Shown here piece by piece: positions 33,761 to 44,620 of a stretch of DNA of 60,000 nucleotides. The notes under the pieces are model-generated. The model ran no database searches. It saw nothing but the letters and a program-made list of their open reading frames with translations, and was not told the DNA's origin. Position numbers and translations under genes: made by a program. Positions within the stretch are counted from its first letter, which is position 1. Each line of letters opens with the position of its first letter. Where the stretch lies: the NCBI GenBank assembly GCA_014529385.2, contig CM043959.1:46705928-46765927 (forward strand). The letters are read 5' to 3'. The DNA is from Adiantum capillus-veneris (Eukaryota; Streptophyta; Polypodiopsida; Polypodiales; Pteridaceae).

Positions 33761-34538
33761 TTGAATCACGAGAATTTGTATGATCCCTTCATTCCCATTG
33801 CAAGGCAAAAGGTACACATAATTGTTAGTACTAAGTTGCAATTTCAACGTGTAATTCGTAGAATTTTAGGTCCTCTTAGGTTGGCAGAGATAAACGCATC
33901 AATAAATCCTTTTATTTTGCCTCTCATTAGGTACGACCTTAGTTTGGACGTCTATATTTTTGTTTTGTTTTAAGAATTAGGTCATGCATAGACAATGGAT
34001 AATGGCCCAAGAATAGAGGTTTTCCCCTTTCATTTCACTCCACACATTAGAATAAACATTGCAATTAGTAGAAAAATCCATTTTCAACAACGTATGGTGT
34101 TCATGTTTGGTGTCCAAAGAGTAGGAGAAATTCTCGCATCACCAAACCCTATCATCCTGCCTCTTATTGATTATCATAGGTCATTTGATGTGAATATTTT
34201 TATTTTGTTGTAGAATAGATTGCAATTTAGAAAACATTATTGTGTAAATTTTTTAAGAAAGAAAAACAAAAACGTGTTGTCACTTTGAAACCGATTCAAT
34301 GGAGTCCCAACGCCAAATGTCCGGATATCCTCTTTTCTTTGGAGAGCCTGGAGAGGATGCAGATTTTTTTAAAGCAAATTTCAAGATGTCTTGTCGTATC
34401 AAGAGGATAGTAATTGATCAAGAACGTGTAGAGATGTTTGAGGTGGTCCTTAGGAAAGATGCCAGCACTTGGTTTGACTCTTTGCCTGAGGAAGTTAAAG
34501 GGAATTACACGGAAGTTGTGAATCATTTCAAGAGATAA
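33761..34538 (+). pseudogene. E1 gag with duplicated N-terminal module
   Basis: Two short frames (33761-33973 and 33995-34213) encode similar modules of about 50 residues. The second has MFGVQRVGEILASPNPIILP, LIDYHRSFDVNIFILL. They are followed by the frame 34299-34538, a typical retrotransposon gag capsid segment: GYPLFFGEPGEDADFFKANF near its start and DASTWFDSLPEEVKGNYTEV near its end. Gag would form the particle that encloses element RNA. The frame stops at 34538 and no pol follows before the next LTR-like unit, so E1 is either truncated or never had pol. The module is unrecognised. Confidence 0.65.
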
Positions 34539-34917
34539 TTGCTGTAATTTCTCTTATTTTATCAATATTCTCTCAAATAATATAAGGAAGTTCTTGGACT
34601 CAAGCTATGGAAGATGGCATGGAGACAAAGCTCGTGAAGGAGATTACGAGGAAATTGATCAATAAGCAGGGTACATGGAGCTCTCTCATTGGGGGAATTT
34701 TCCTAATTGAGGTTACTTTATAGTAACCCCTCTTGCTCATAATCTCTTCCCTAATCACTCTCTTAGTCTATAAAAGGAGGCCTCCTCTTTTGTAAATGAA
34801 GACACACACAATCAAGTTCTAACATTCAGTCTGTCACATATACATCCTTTTATATGCACCTCTACTTATGAATAATTCTACTACGGCATATTATTGGCTA
34901 TGGTTGTTTGTTATGGT

Positions 34918-34957
<40 letters not shown>

Positions 34958-35258
34958 TTCTTAATGGCCAAGAGGTTTGAGTTACCATACACACATCAGA
35001 TTGTAAGATGTTGATTATGTGCTCATGAAGGGTTTGTATGGTGTTTATGAAGCCCATGTTAATGAAGCTCTAATGATCTGTTCCTCTCCCTCTCTCTCCT
35101 CTCAAATGCTTCTTGTGTTATGTTCCAACCCCTTACCATGCGTCTCAGCCGCATTCCAATCTGGGTGGTGTCCCTATTGTGTATCTTTCATGATGAGGCC
35201 ATCGTGCACAGTCTTGGTGTAGAGGCCACAGGGTCTCATTTGCATCTCCGCCTCTCAT
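34539..35258 (+). mobile_element. E2 LTR-like unit
   Basis: Contains the TATA box TATAAAAG at 34769-34776 and a (GT)n tract at 34923-34953, and ends just before the primer-site candidate at 35259. It resembles the E1 LTR in layout more than in sequence. The left boundary is not defined. Confidence 0.4.
34923..34953 (+). repeat. (GT)n microsatellite in E2 LTR-like unit
   Basis: About 31 bp of GT repeat roughly 150 bp downstream of the E2 TATA box, hence probably in the transcribed R/U5 part. Confidence 0.9.
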
Positions 35259-35277
35259 TTGGTACCCCCAATGAGGA
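35259..35277 (+). promoter_or_regulatory. E2 primer binding site candidate
   Basis: TTGGTACCCCCAATGAGGA matches the E1 site at 33688-33706 with two differences (both transversions or transitions at single bases). It is followed about 1.2 kb later by the E2 gag remnant. Confidence 0.5.
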
Positions 35278-35389
35278 GGGCTCTTGAAACCTTTAGTTCA
35301 CAAGACTAACATGTTTATGTTTCTTCATGGATGAGTGGCTTCTGGAATTCTCCAACTAGACCACCGAAGAGGAGGACCTTATAGAAATC

Positions 35390-35584
35390 TTGACACAAGT
35401 CATCAAGACACTCTTACCAGGGTGCTTTATCGTCAGTGTTGAAGAGGTAGTAAGACCCCGTTTCTCTACTCAAATTGTGTACATTTCTCATCATCTTCAC
35501 AGGCATAAAAGCAAGACACGTGCCACATCATGCTCACACTGTTGCCAAAAACCACACCTTCAAGATGAGTGCAACCCAAAGTGA
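35390..35584 (+). pseudogene. Short frame with one canonical zinc knuckle
   Basis: A 64-aa open stretch ends in CSHCCQKPHLQDECNPK, a proper CX2CX4HX4C zinc knuckle preceded by basic residues (RHKSKTRATS). It follows the E2 primer site but precedes the E2 gag segment, the reverse of the usual gag order. It may therefore belong to another, rearranged copy. The region 35585-36440 after it has only broken frames, including a possible RGLLGGKIRPSTFKECYLW near 35960, which I do not recognise. Confidence 0.45.
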
Positions 35585-36433
35585 AGGAGGAGCCATCATT
35601 TTCACCCTTGACATTCGCACGGACATTGTTACTTCAATAGGTTTCAAGTAGCATCGATGTTCTCTACACCTACAACCCCACCTTTGAGACCTTCTCCACC
35701 GACACCCACAACTAGCCTTTGCAACTTGAGGAAGCTGCTATGAGCACCTGGTCCCTCCCTCTCCCTTGCACCAAAAGATTCAAGGGCGTTTCAGCGTCGA
35801 CAATCACCGCGTCTTCAAAACAAAAGGGTAAATCTTCCAAATTCTTTTTACACCTCACTCTCATCTCATGAGCTAAGAACTAGAGATAGCAGCATGGATT
35901 CTATGTCGTCTACCGAGTGAAGTGATGAAGGTTGTTATCGACAAGTCTTTGACACGGGGTTTGCTTGGCGGAAAGATAAGACCCTCCACCTTCAAGGAGT
36001 GTTACTTGTGGATCAAGGTTATGATGATGACTTTGTAGTCTGATTTGTATCAATCCAATTGGGATCAATACAAGTGGTAAGAATCACCACCTATCTCATC
36101 ACACCCATGTATGCTCTAGATGGCACTCTACCTTGCAGGAAAGTGAAGTTGCTCAAAGATAGAGAGTTCAAGTTTCTCCAAGAGATTTCTAGACAATCCT
36201 AGAGCTAGAAGACAAAGACAACCTTGTCTTGTGGTATTATAAATTTGACCTCGACTACCAAGAGCTCTACACCTGCGACTATAACCTTCCACCACAAAAG
36301 AAGGATCCTTTCTACATTAGCATGTGATGGACCCAACAGATCAACCTTTCACAAGAGATCAACCTTATGCACCACAAAGAGTTCAATAAATCAAAGTAAT
36401 CTTGGACTGCAAGATGTTCTACTAGCAACTCAA

Positions 36434-36840
36434 TTCAACCATGTTTGGTAGAGAGCGACTGCAAGAGATAAACACTTCTTCTCTACCCTTTATCCTCGCT
36501 ATGATTAACCATGAAGTATTTTTTGATATAGTTATTTCATCCTTGTATAGTATGTTTTCCATCTACCAAGCACCCACCCATGTATTGAATCTTTTTATAT
36601 ATAAAAAAAGGGATTTTAAAGTCAAAGATAATTTTGCTCACTCTCACAATGACGATTGTAGCATTTCCAACCTTCACTGGTAAGGTGGGTTAAGATGCTG
36701 CAGACTTTCTAGACAACTTGGAAATAGCCTGTGTCATCTCTGGGAGAGATGATGATTCTTTCCGCTTGTGCATCTTCCCACTTCTAATGAAGGTGGAGGC
36801 AAGGTCATGGTTGGCATAAGCAACCAAGGAAAGGTGATTG
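36434..36840 (+). pseudogene. E2 gag remnant with third copy of the N-terminal module
   Basis: MFGRERLQEINTSSLPFILA (from 36441) aligns with the E1 module near 34090-34210. In another phase from about 36648 comes FPTFTGKVG, a TAA, then DAADFLDNLEIACVISGRDD and EARSWLA, which parallels the E1 gag start (GEDADFF). Several stops and at least one frameshift are present. This supports E1 and E2 as diverged members of one gag family. Confidence 0.55.
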
Positions 36841-37088
36841 TTGATAGTCATCCACTAGAATCGTGTTGCTAGCATCAAATTTGGGGTGCCTTGCCCACAC
36901 TGTCTATAGATTCTTCAAGAAAGCAAGCTTGTCAATGCAACATGTGTGTTACCTTTGTCATACTCTTCCGCCATGTCTCACAATTTTCTTGGGAGAGTTC
37001 ATCTGCCATGTCAAAAAGGAGGCTAGAAGCATTAGTAACTTAACCTCTACCACACTCAAGGCATTAGTACCTGCAAAATACATCTCCA

Positions 37089-37388
37089 TCACATGTCAAG
37101 GGAAGCAAGCATATGCATCAACTTTTGCCTTCTACAATAGAAGCACACAATTATCATGGATTTCTTTTTAAGAGTTTGTAATAACTCTTCAGCATCAAGC
37201 CTTACAAGAAAAATTAGTGAGCTATTGACATAGACCATCCTTGTTTGGAGCTCATTGTCCAAAACCCAAAGGAATCCTAGAAGTTGTCTATAGCTTGTCA
37301 GTACCAACCCATTAATATCAAGCACAATAAGCCACCATGGTTTAGCAACCACAACAACCTGCAAGCATTGTGTTTGGATGTGGCTCAT
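37089..37388 (-). pseudogene. Possible FCP1/TIM50-like HAD phosphatase fragment
   Basis: A 99-aa minus-strand frame. AKPWWLIVLDINGLVL resembles the start of the FCP1-like phosphatase fold in plants, where the DxDx motif is often DLNG. Near the end, KKKSMIIVCFYCRRQKLMHML could be the next strand and helix. No flanking domain confirms it; an alternative is a copia-type reverse transcriptase piece around VYVNSSLIFL. It would be a dead fragment of a captured gene. Low certainty. Confidence 0.25.
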
Positions 37389-37754
37389 CTAGCCACCAAG
37401 ATCTTACTACATACCAATAGTCCAAATGAGTGGAGGCAAATAGATAGCACATTAATTATATCAAAAAAAGAGAATTGGTATGACATCATACAGTACCAAA
37501 TTTGGTATTAAGTAGTACCAATTTGGTACTATGATTGTGTAGTAGTTAGTTTGGAAATGAATAGTAACATTGAAACATAGTTACAAGTTGAATACACCAT
37601 AGTACCATAGAGAGAACAAGAGATGAGAGATAAAGGACAAAAGTTGAATTGATTTGGTAAAATAAAAAGCACAATGTGAAAAATACGTAAGCATGCAACC
37701 AAGGCTAGAGTTGGCAAGCACAAGAAAACTAGCCACATGCGCGGTTGTACTTCT

Positions 37755-38150
37755 TTATTTGTAGATTAAAAGCTTGGATAGGGTGGAAAAAACATTAGAA
37801 TCACCTAGAGGATTATGTATAGAATCACTAGCCTTTGGATCCACACCCTCATTGTTGTTGTCCACTTTTGCATCCTCTACTTCCACTTCCTCTTGGGCAT
37901 TCTCAACAGCATCTGGGAGGGCATCTTCTAGCTCCACTATGTCAGAGACTTTACCTCCCACATTGTCTTTATTAGTTTTGGCACCTTTGTCCTCATAGTC
38001 ATTGTTTCCTTCACTATCCCCCGCGGTGTCACAATGTTGCCCCTTGGCAGTCCCGTTCTCTTCCACACCACCATACTTTAATTCCGGGAGAACACCCCAT
38101 ATCTCTTTAGTAACCACATCCTCCTCCCAATCTTGTGGCACCGTGCACAT
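37755..38150 (-). CDS. Acidic low-complexity ORF, unrecognised
   Basis: A 131-aa minus-strand frame dominated by D, E, N and V (VEVEDAKVDNNNEGVDPKA), with no domain I recognise. Positions 38065-38155 and 38157-38220 are a diverged tandem duplication of roughly 90 bp, so part of the apparent coding pattern is repeat-driven. It lies on the same strand as the frames at 37089-37388 and 38385-38705 and could be an exon of the same lost gene. Confidence 0.25.
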   Translation of the reverse strand: MCTVPQDWEEDVVTKEIWGVLPELKYGGVEENGTAKGQHCDTAGDSEGNNDYEDKGAKTNKDNVGGKVSDIVELEDALPDAVENAQEEVEVEDAKVDNNNEGVDPKASDSIHNPLGDSNVFSTLSKLLIYK

Positions 38151-38384
38151 CCTTCACCACCTCTCCATACTTTAAATCCTAGAGAACATCCCCTATCTCT
38201 TTAGTAACCTCATCCTCTTCCATATATGACTTGGAACAAATTTTGTTGCACTTGCCTATACCTCACCACCTCTGCAATTGTATCATCCTCTTCCTCTACA
38301 AAAAAAAAGGATAGATAGCATATTCTTACAAACAAACTCACATTCAGTGCAGATAAGCATATGATTTTTAAAAAATGCACATAC

Positions 38385-38705
38385 TTATTCTTCACAACAT
38401 GATGCCCATTGACCCAAGACTTTGCCACCTAAGGGATGACCATAGTTTGGCACAATGGTCCTTTCTTTGTACCATACTACAACCAGGTTTGGCACAATGA
38501 TCATTGCATTGTAACAAAATGCTAAAGCAAATGAGGTGATATTGATGTCGACACTCGAGTATAAAAGTTCCAACAACCCTGTAGACTCCAAGAGCTCACC
38601 ACATGAAACACACATGCCAAACACATGGATCATACCCACCAAATCAACAACTTGGGTTTTAGGATATAGCATGAATCTCTTTCCAAGCCTAACATCAACA
38701 ATCAT
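38385..38705 (-). CDS. Unrecognised 106-aa ORF
   Basis: A minus-strand frame beginning MIVDVRLGKRFMLYPKTQVV and rich in hydrophobic residues. Positions 38430-38515 contain a short repeat of the segment translated as IVPN (GTTTGGCACAATG twice). No domain is recognised. It may be a fragment of the same decayed unit as the neighbouring minus-strand frames. Confidence 0.25.
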   Translation of the reverse strand: MIVDVRLGKRFMLYPKTQVVDLVGMIHVFGMCVSCGELLESTGLLELLYSSVDINITSFALAFCYNAMIIVPNLVVVWYKERTIVPNYGHPLGGKVLGQWASCCEE

Positions 38706-38799
38706 CTACTTCACAAAGAGGTTTGGCCTTGTGCTTCCTTCCATATTGTTGCTTCCAACATATCATACTCAGCTTGTTGCCAACTAGAAGCAATGCAAA

Positions 38800-39530
38800 T
38801 AGTCCCAATTTAGTACCAAGAACCTAGTTGGGAGTCCAAAGGCATCATAGTACCAAAAACTACTAGAAACTACCAAAAACTACCAAGTGACTAATGACAA
38901 GAGATAACCATAAACTACCAACATTAGAATCAAATTTGAACCATGGGCTACCAATTAGTACTAGAAAAATTAGAAAGCAACCAAAAACCCTAACCAAAGT
39001 ATCATTGTCAGAATCTACCCCAACTACCTAAAACACCAATACTACCAAAACACCGTCGAGACAAACTACCATAAACCACCAAAAGGAGACCCAAAATAGT
39101 ACCAAAAGCATTTTAAATACACCCAAGACAAAAATAAACTTTCCAAAAGTATGTAACCTACCAAAGAACATTGTTAGATCCATGCCATAAACTACCAAAG
39201 CATAACCAAAAAATACCAAAAGCTACCAACAAGGGTTTAGTAGTATTAGCAACACAACCAACACTACCAAAATAGCAAAATTAGTAGACTACCAAACATC
39301 TAAGAGAAACATGATATAAGATACCAAAACAAGAAAGTAGAACAAAAAAGACTGAAGAGAAATCTATATGAACAAAAACTACCAAAATAGCGTGGCCAAA
39401 ATTCACAAAATCTACCTGAAGCTACCAATTGACCTAAAATATCAAACCACCATACATAAGCAAAACTATGAAACACTAACAAAACTACCAAAGCAACATT
39501 TATAGATACTAGAAAAGTACCAAAAGCCTA
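38800..39530 (-). repeat. TACCAAAA-rich degenerate array
   Basis: Over 730 bp the motif CTACCAAAA or ACTACCAAA recurs dozens of times at irregular spacing of roughly 8-30 bp, mixed with CATAAACTACC. There is no fixed unit, so this is a degraded minisatellite or biased-composition tract. Minus-strand ORFs here (rich in F, V, W) are by-products. 39531-39932 has no gene. Confidence 0.75.
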
Positions 39531-39932
39531 TTTGATCTGGAACTCAAACAAAGTGATGAAACAGAGATGGAAAAGCTCCTTGCCTCTCTTGCCAAATCTG
39601 TGGAGATCTCTGTGACACATGAAGAAGAAGAGTCTCTTCCTAAAAACAAGCTCTCCTCCTCAAAAAGAAAGAAAGAATTTTTTTTAATCCTAATAGAGTG
39701 TTAATGGTGTAGTTTGCACTTTGAATTAAGTTTGTAAGGGTGCCTTGCATACGACTCTGTATACTTCCCATGAACGTAAGGAAACATGTCCATCTTTGAC
39801 ACTTGCACTTCTATTACATGGCTAAAAAATCCCTTGTCTTAAATAAAAGCACTAACTTGCTAATTTCAACTATACGAGGGAAAATCTTATAGTGCCAATA
39901 CAAATCCTTCTATCTATTGCATTGATGCTCTT

Positions 39933-41066
39933 TTAGTTCTTTCTTAAGTACACCACATTTAGCATACATGTCAACAAGGCATTACGAGGCATAATTTTTT
40001 CTTTTTTCAAAAGGCCTTGACTAACAATATTATCTTGAATCCTTCTACCCATGTCAATATATGGCTTATTGCCCAAAAAACACTTTTTTGTATCCACTAC
40101 ATACAAGTGAAGGTAATTGCAGTTGGAGACGGGTCCTTGCTTTATATGCACTAAAAACAACCCTAAAATTAATGGCCCTACCCCTATTGGCCAAATCCCT
40201 CAATCAACTCATTCCGAGAGACAAAGATTTAGGAATCTTGAGCACAAGATTCTCTCTTAAATTCAACAAATTAACACTTCAAACTACGTATCTATAAAGT
40301 TACATTCATAGCTTCTAATATGACTAACAAATGCTAGCATCAATCTGTCAAACCTTAGCATTTATTTGGCATACATATGGACCAAAGAATCACCAATGAA
40401 GACAGCTTTCTCCAGCAATCCCTATGAGGAATATCAGCTTGAATTATTTCACTCAAGTCAACGTCTTGCATAATGCCATCGACATTCACATGCATTCAAT
40501 TTCACATTTGCTAAAAAGTAATCTAGAACTTCCTTCTTATAAACAAGTTGAGCATATCCTACAATTAGTGCATTTTGAGATGCAACATCCTGCCCATAAA
40601 GCTTACAAGAATTATGTGATTTTGTAAGGGGCTTGCATACAAACTCAACAAGGAGACCCATGAGAAAGAATTTTGAAAATCTTTGCATGAATCCTTATGG
40701 CTTGTAACAAATCTTCTTTTGAGTGAGGCTTTATATGAGATAAAAAAAAAAAACTCATTGCTTTGAACTCCTTAGAATGCTTTTTTTGTCCATGCTTAAA
40801 TTGGGCAATGGATATTGCTACTTCATTAACTTTTCCACTAAGCAAAGACCTCCTAGAAAATATTGAGCACTATTCTAGATTCTCATGCATTTCATGTTTT
40901 GTGCTTCTTCTTGCATGCCAATGGTTGCATGGAAGTTACTCATTAACACATACATCGCAGCATCAAATTTAGAAATTCTACAGCACACTCGATGGCCAAT
41001 CTTCAAAGGCACACAATTTTCATTTTTCAATGGGCATCTAGAAGAGCAGACCAAGCAAGAGACCAA
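39933..41066 (-). pseudogene. PPR-DYW protein remnant
   Basis: Minus-strand fragments of a pentatricopeptide repeat protein of the PLS-E-DYW type. AMYVLMSNFHATIGMQEEAQ (41066-40875) matches the last repeat and E motif, and GKVNEVAISIAQFKHGQKKH (40845-40645) the start of a DYW domain. DVASQNALIVGYAQ (near 40570) is a typical repeat helix (usually DVVSWNALI.GYA), and GRRIQDNIVSQGLLKKEKIM (near 40030) another. In the natural order the repeats precede DYW, but here repeat pieces follow it, so the locus is rearranged or composed of two copies. Intact proteins act in organelle RNA editing. Stops throughout. Confidence 0.6.
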
Positions 41067-41479
41067 TTAGATGATAACTTGCACTGGGTGCATTAGAAGA
41101 AGCAACATATAGACAAGAATTTCATCATAATATTACTATGATATCATGAGGATGTGTATTTGGTGATACAAAGTGAGAAATAGAGAGATGAAGCAAGTCA
41201 TAAGAGCCTCTCAAAATTGCAAGTCATAAAACACCAACAAAGGTAGCATTCACTTGCATCTTACCATGCTTAACCTCTTCGTTCCAAGGCTAGTTCTCAG
41301 CCAAACCTCGTCCATCTCCTCTACTATATTACGTCTTGTTCCCTACCCTACCTTTCTAACACACAAAAGTCAAAGTTTGTAAAACATATGCATTCAATGT
41401 TGCTAGCTCAACTACAATAACTTGATTGGATTTGTGATGGACATTGTGCTAGTCATGAGCATCAAATTGATCAAAAGGG

Positions 41480-41607
<128 letters not shown>

Positions 41608-42339
41608 TGATTGTGCTATCACCGAGGTGCTTTGGCTCACACATGAACGAAATTAATTTCAATCTAAGAAGTGTAAACAATAGATCAAGAGAGGAGAACC
41701 TCACAAACTACTAAAATCTTGAAAAGGTCAAGCATGCCATTTATAATGTCAGCTAGGCATGAAATTACAGAGTTCCCAACACTGCACCAACAATTCTTCA
41801 TCACAATAGAAAATTGTTGTTCAACCTAGCACTTAGAAGAGATTGTCAATGTCAACAATGTTGTAGTAGCTGGTAGAAGTAGCATGGACTCCATGCATGA
41901 TTAGTAATTGGTGAGGGTAAATAGTTAGCTAAATTGTAGATTTTTGTAGCACAAGCAAAAAAGCCAATGGAGGAACAGGTAGCAAGTGAATAATTGTAGA
42001 TTTACAAGACCCAAAAATAATGGATGAATAAGAATCCGATAATGAATTGTGGGGCTTAAGCTTAGGTGATCATTTGTAGGCTAAAGAGCAAGAAATGAAG
42101 CTCAAGAGTCAGCAATGTTGCAAGCAAACACTTTCAATACTACTTTTGATTGATTGATCCTCCACTATCTAGGAAAATGAAAGTCCCTCAATGTCCAGTA
42201 ATCAAATGAGATTGCTAAAGGGTCACATATATCTATATTGTCAAGATAAAAACAAGCTACAAATGTCTTTCTAATTTGTGAGGCTATCCATTCACTTACA
42301 AGAGTATTCTTGAAATTCCGGTCAATCTTCTCATTAACA

Positions 42340-42620
42340 GAGAATGGATAGCATATTTTTCATGTAACTCATTTTCACGGAAAGCCCTATCCATAATCCT
42401 TCTCAAAATCTAGAAGAGGAGGATAGCAAGAGTCTGTCCTGACTGACTAGCCCACTCTACTACCTCATAGAATGTGAAAATGGTTGTCCTGGACAAAACA
42501 TGTCTACAAGGCATAAATCGAGTCTTGCAATAAAAGCTATTGACTACCACATTGTTTAGGAATCCATTAAGGATGGCCGTATCAGCATGACGTGTAGTTC
42601 TACTACCAAATAAAATCTTG
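42340..42620 (-). pseudogene. LINE reverse transcriptase fragment
   Basis: On the minus strand a frame reads GFLNNVVVNSF, then FMPCRHVL, then IFTFYEVVEWASQSGQTLAI, which matches the block before the first catalytic aspartate of plant LINE (non-LTR) reverse transcriptases. After a one-base frameshift, LDFEKDYG follows at about 42413-42390, equivalent to the catalytic LDFEKAYD block. The YADD block and endonuclease are not found. A dead fragment on the same strand as the frame at 43039-43254, whose relation is unclear. Confidence 0.6.
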
Positions 42621-43342
42621 CCACCAAACCACTTGTGCTCGCTTTAGACCACCCATCTAGCTTTAAGGAGGTATTGGAGAGTTGATATACAACATGTATA
42701 GGTACTTAGGTGTATTTCATGGTTGTACACTAATTTTGGTCCTCCATATGCATTGTACATATACCTTAGAGGAATCTAGAAAACATCCAGATACAACTAT
42801 GGAGTTAAGCACAAAACTCATAATAGTCACCCATAAGAGAATATTGCCATCATCTCCATAATGCATAGCTTAGTTCCATAGTGATGGAGGAGGGAAGAAG
42901 GCATAGAGCAGAGTTTGTCTGCAGACTCATGGTGCTACAATGCAAGAGCAATCACTCAACAAACCAATTCAACTTGACGAAGTCAAGTGGTTGAACATGC
43001 TTATCTTCAATTGTGTTTTCCCATTGTAAACTTACTTTCTAAAAAGGAACAAGACTTGTTTCATAAAATATGTACATTAGCTCTGAATCTTGGGTTGCAT
43101 CCCCTTTATTCAAAAAAGCATAAGCACTTACAGACTCACGGATTTTCTTTAGAGATCTGCAGACTTTGATCAAAGCCTTCTTAGCAGGAAACACCAAGAC
43201 ATAGATTGATGTTTGCATCAAAGTTGTCCTCATACCCCAACATTGTCCCAACAAGAAATGACAATTCCTACAAGTAAAGCTACGGATTTTCTACACTCGT
43301 GATATCTCATTGAGCTCGTTGTTGTTTGCTAAAACGTTGGCA
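42621..43342 (-). other. Unassigned DNA beside the LINE fragment
   Basis: No recognised gene. A 71-aa minus-strand ORF (43039-43254, KKALIKVCRSLKKIRESVSA) might be part of the same LINE but has no diagnostic motif. Confidence 0.3.
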
Positions 43343-43345
43343 CAA

Positions 43346-43521
43346 ATGGGTGTAGGGCATGATGGGTGCCCACAATCATGCCCACAATATTGAACCAATA
43401 TGACTCCGGACTCAAATCTTCACCTCTAAGACAATGGGTGTAGGGCATGATGGGTGCCCGCAATCATGCCCACAATATTGAACCAATATGACTCCGGACT
43501 CAAATCTTAACCTCTAAGACA
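43346..43521 (+). repeat. 88-bp tandem duplication
   Basis: Two adjacent 88-bp copies (43346-43433 and 43434-43521), starting ATGGGTGTAGGGCATGATGG, differ at about two positions. Recent by its low divergence. Confidence 0.9.
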
Positions 43522-43725
43522 ATGGGGGGCCAACAAACCTCTCATCATTGAATTGTCTTGTTTTGCTTCCTCACGTACCATCCATCATGTTTCTCTACGT
43601 GCCATGGCTAAGCAACACAAACAACAACAAGATGGGTTTAAAATTGTGTCTCCCTTCTTGTATGTGATGAACATAGGGGCTGGCATACATGTGCATGTGC
43701 ATGTGCGTGTGAAAATGCATGTGCA

Positions 43726-43881
<156 letters not shown>

Positions 43882-44321
43882 AAATACCCCCTTTTTGTAT
43901 GTGCTAGCTTGTTATCTTGCATAGGGTACCCACTACACCACCCACATAGAGTCAAAGAGGAGCTCAACAAGTGAAGAAAGTGACAAAATCATTAGGTTGA
44001 GTTTAACTAGAATCAATGTCTAGGAAAGGATTGCCTCCGCTTAGCCTTGAGCCGCTTGAAAATTGAGACTAGCCAGTTGCAAACCATGGTAAAGGGAAGA
44101 AAAACCGGTGAAATATTTGAGAAAGTAGTTCAAAAATCTTACAAATCTCAAAATTTTTGCTAGTATTGTTGGTTTGCTTCTTTGCAAGTGATCGAGGAGG
44201 AAACTTGGCCGGCAACCGCTTAATAAAAGAGACTTTCCCGAATAGAATCAAGCTATAGAATGAAAGAAAAGTCAAGCCATGTGAGAGTGTCAAATAAAAG
44301 GTGAAATAAAAGAACTAATTA

Positions 44322-44322
<1 letters not shown>

Positions 44323-44372
<50 letters not shown>

Positions 44373-44490
44373 TGATTTACTAGAATTATGCAAGGTGAAG
44401 CTTCACTTTAGCATTCTAAAACAATAGAATGCAAGAAAAGCGTATATATATATATATATATATATATAGATATAGATATATATGTATGTA

Positions 44491-44540
<50 letters not shown>

Positions 44541-44620
44541 GAATTTACTACAATTATGCAATTATGCAAGGTGAAGCTTCACTTTAGCATTCTAAAACAA
44601 TAAAATGCAAGAAAAGCATA
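44323..44620 (+). repeat. Duplicated unit with (GT)n and (TA)n
   Basis: A segment containing GCAAGGTGAAGCTTCACTTT occurs at about 44391 and again near 44566. Each is preceded by a (GT)n tract (44323-44370, 44495-44533), with (TA)n at 44443-44468 between. A partial duplication of about 180 bp. Confidence 0.85.

Noticed and set aside
36863-37171. 102-aa plus-strand ORF after E2 gag
   Set aside because: No motif, and it overlaps a minus-strand frame with a better domain hint.
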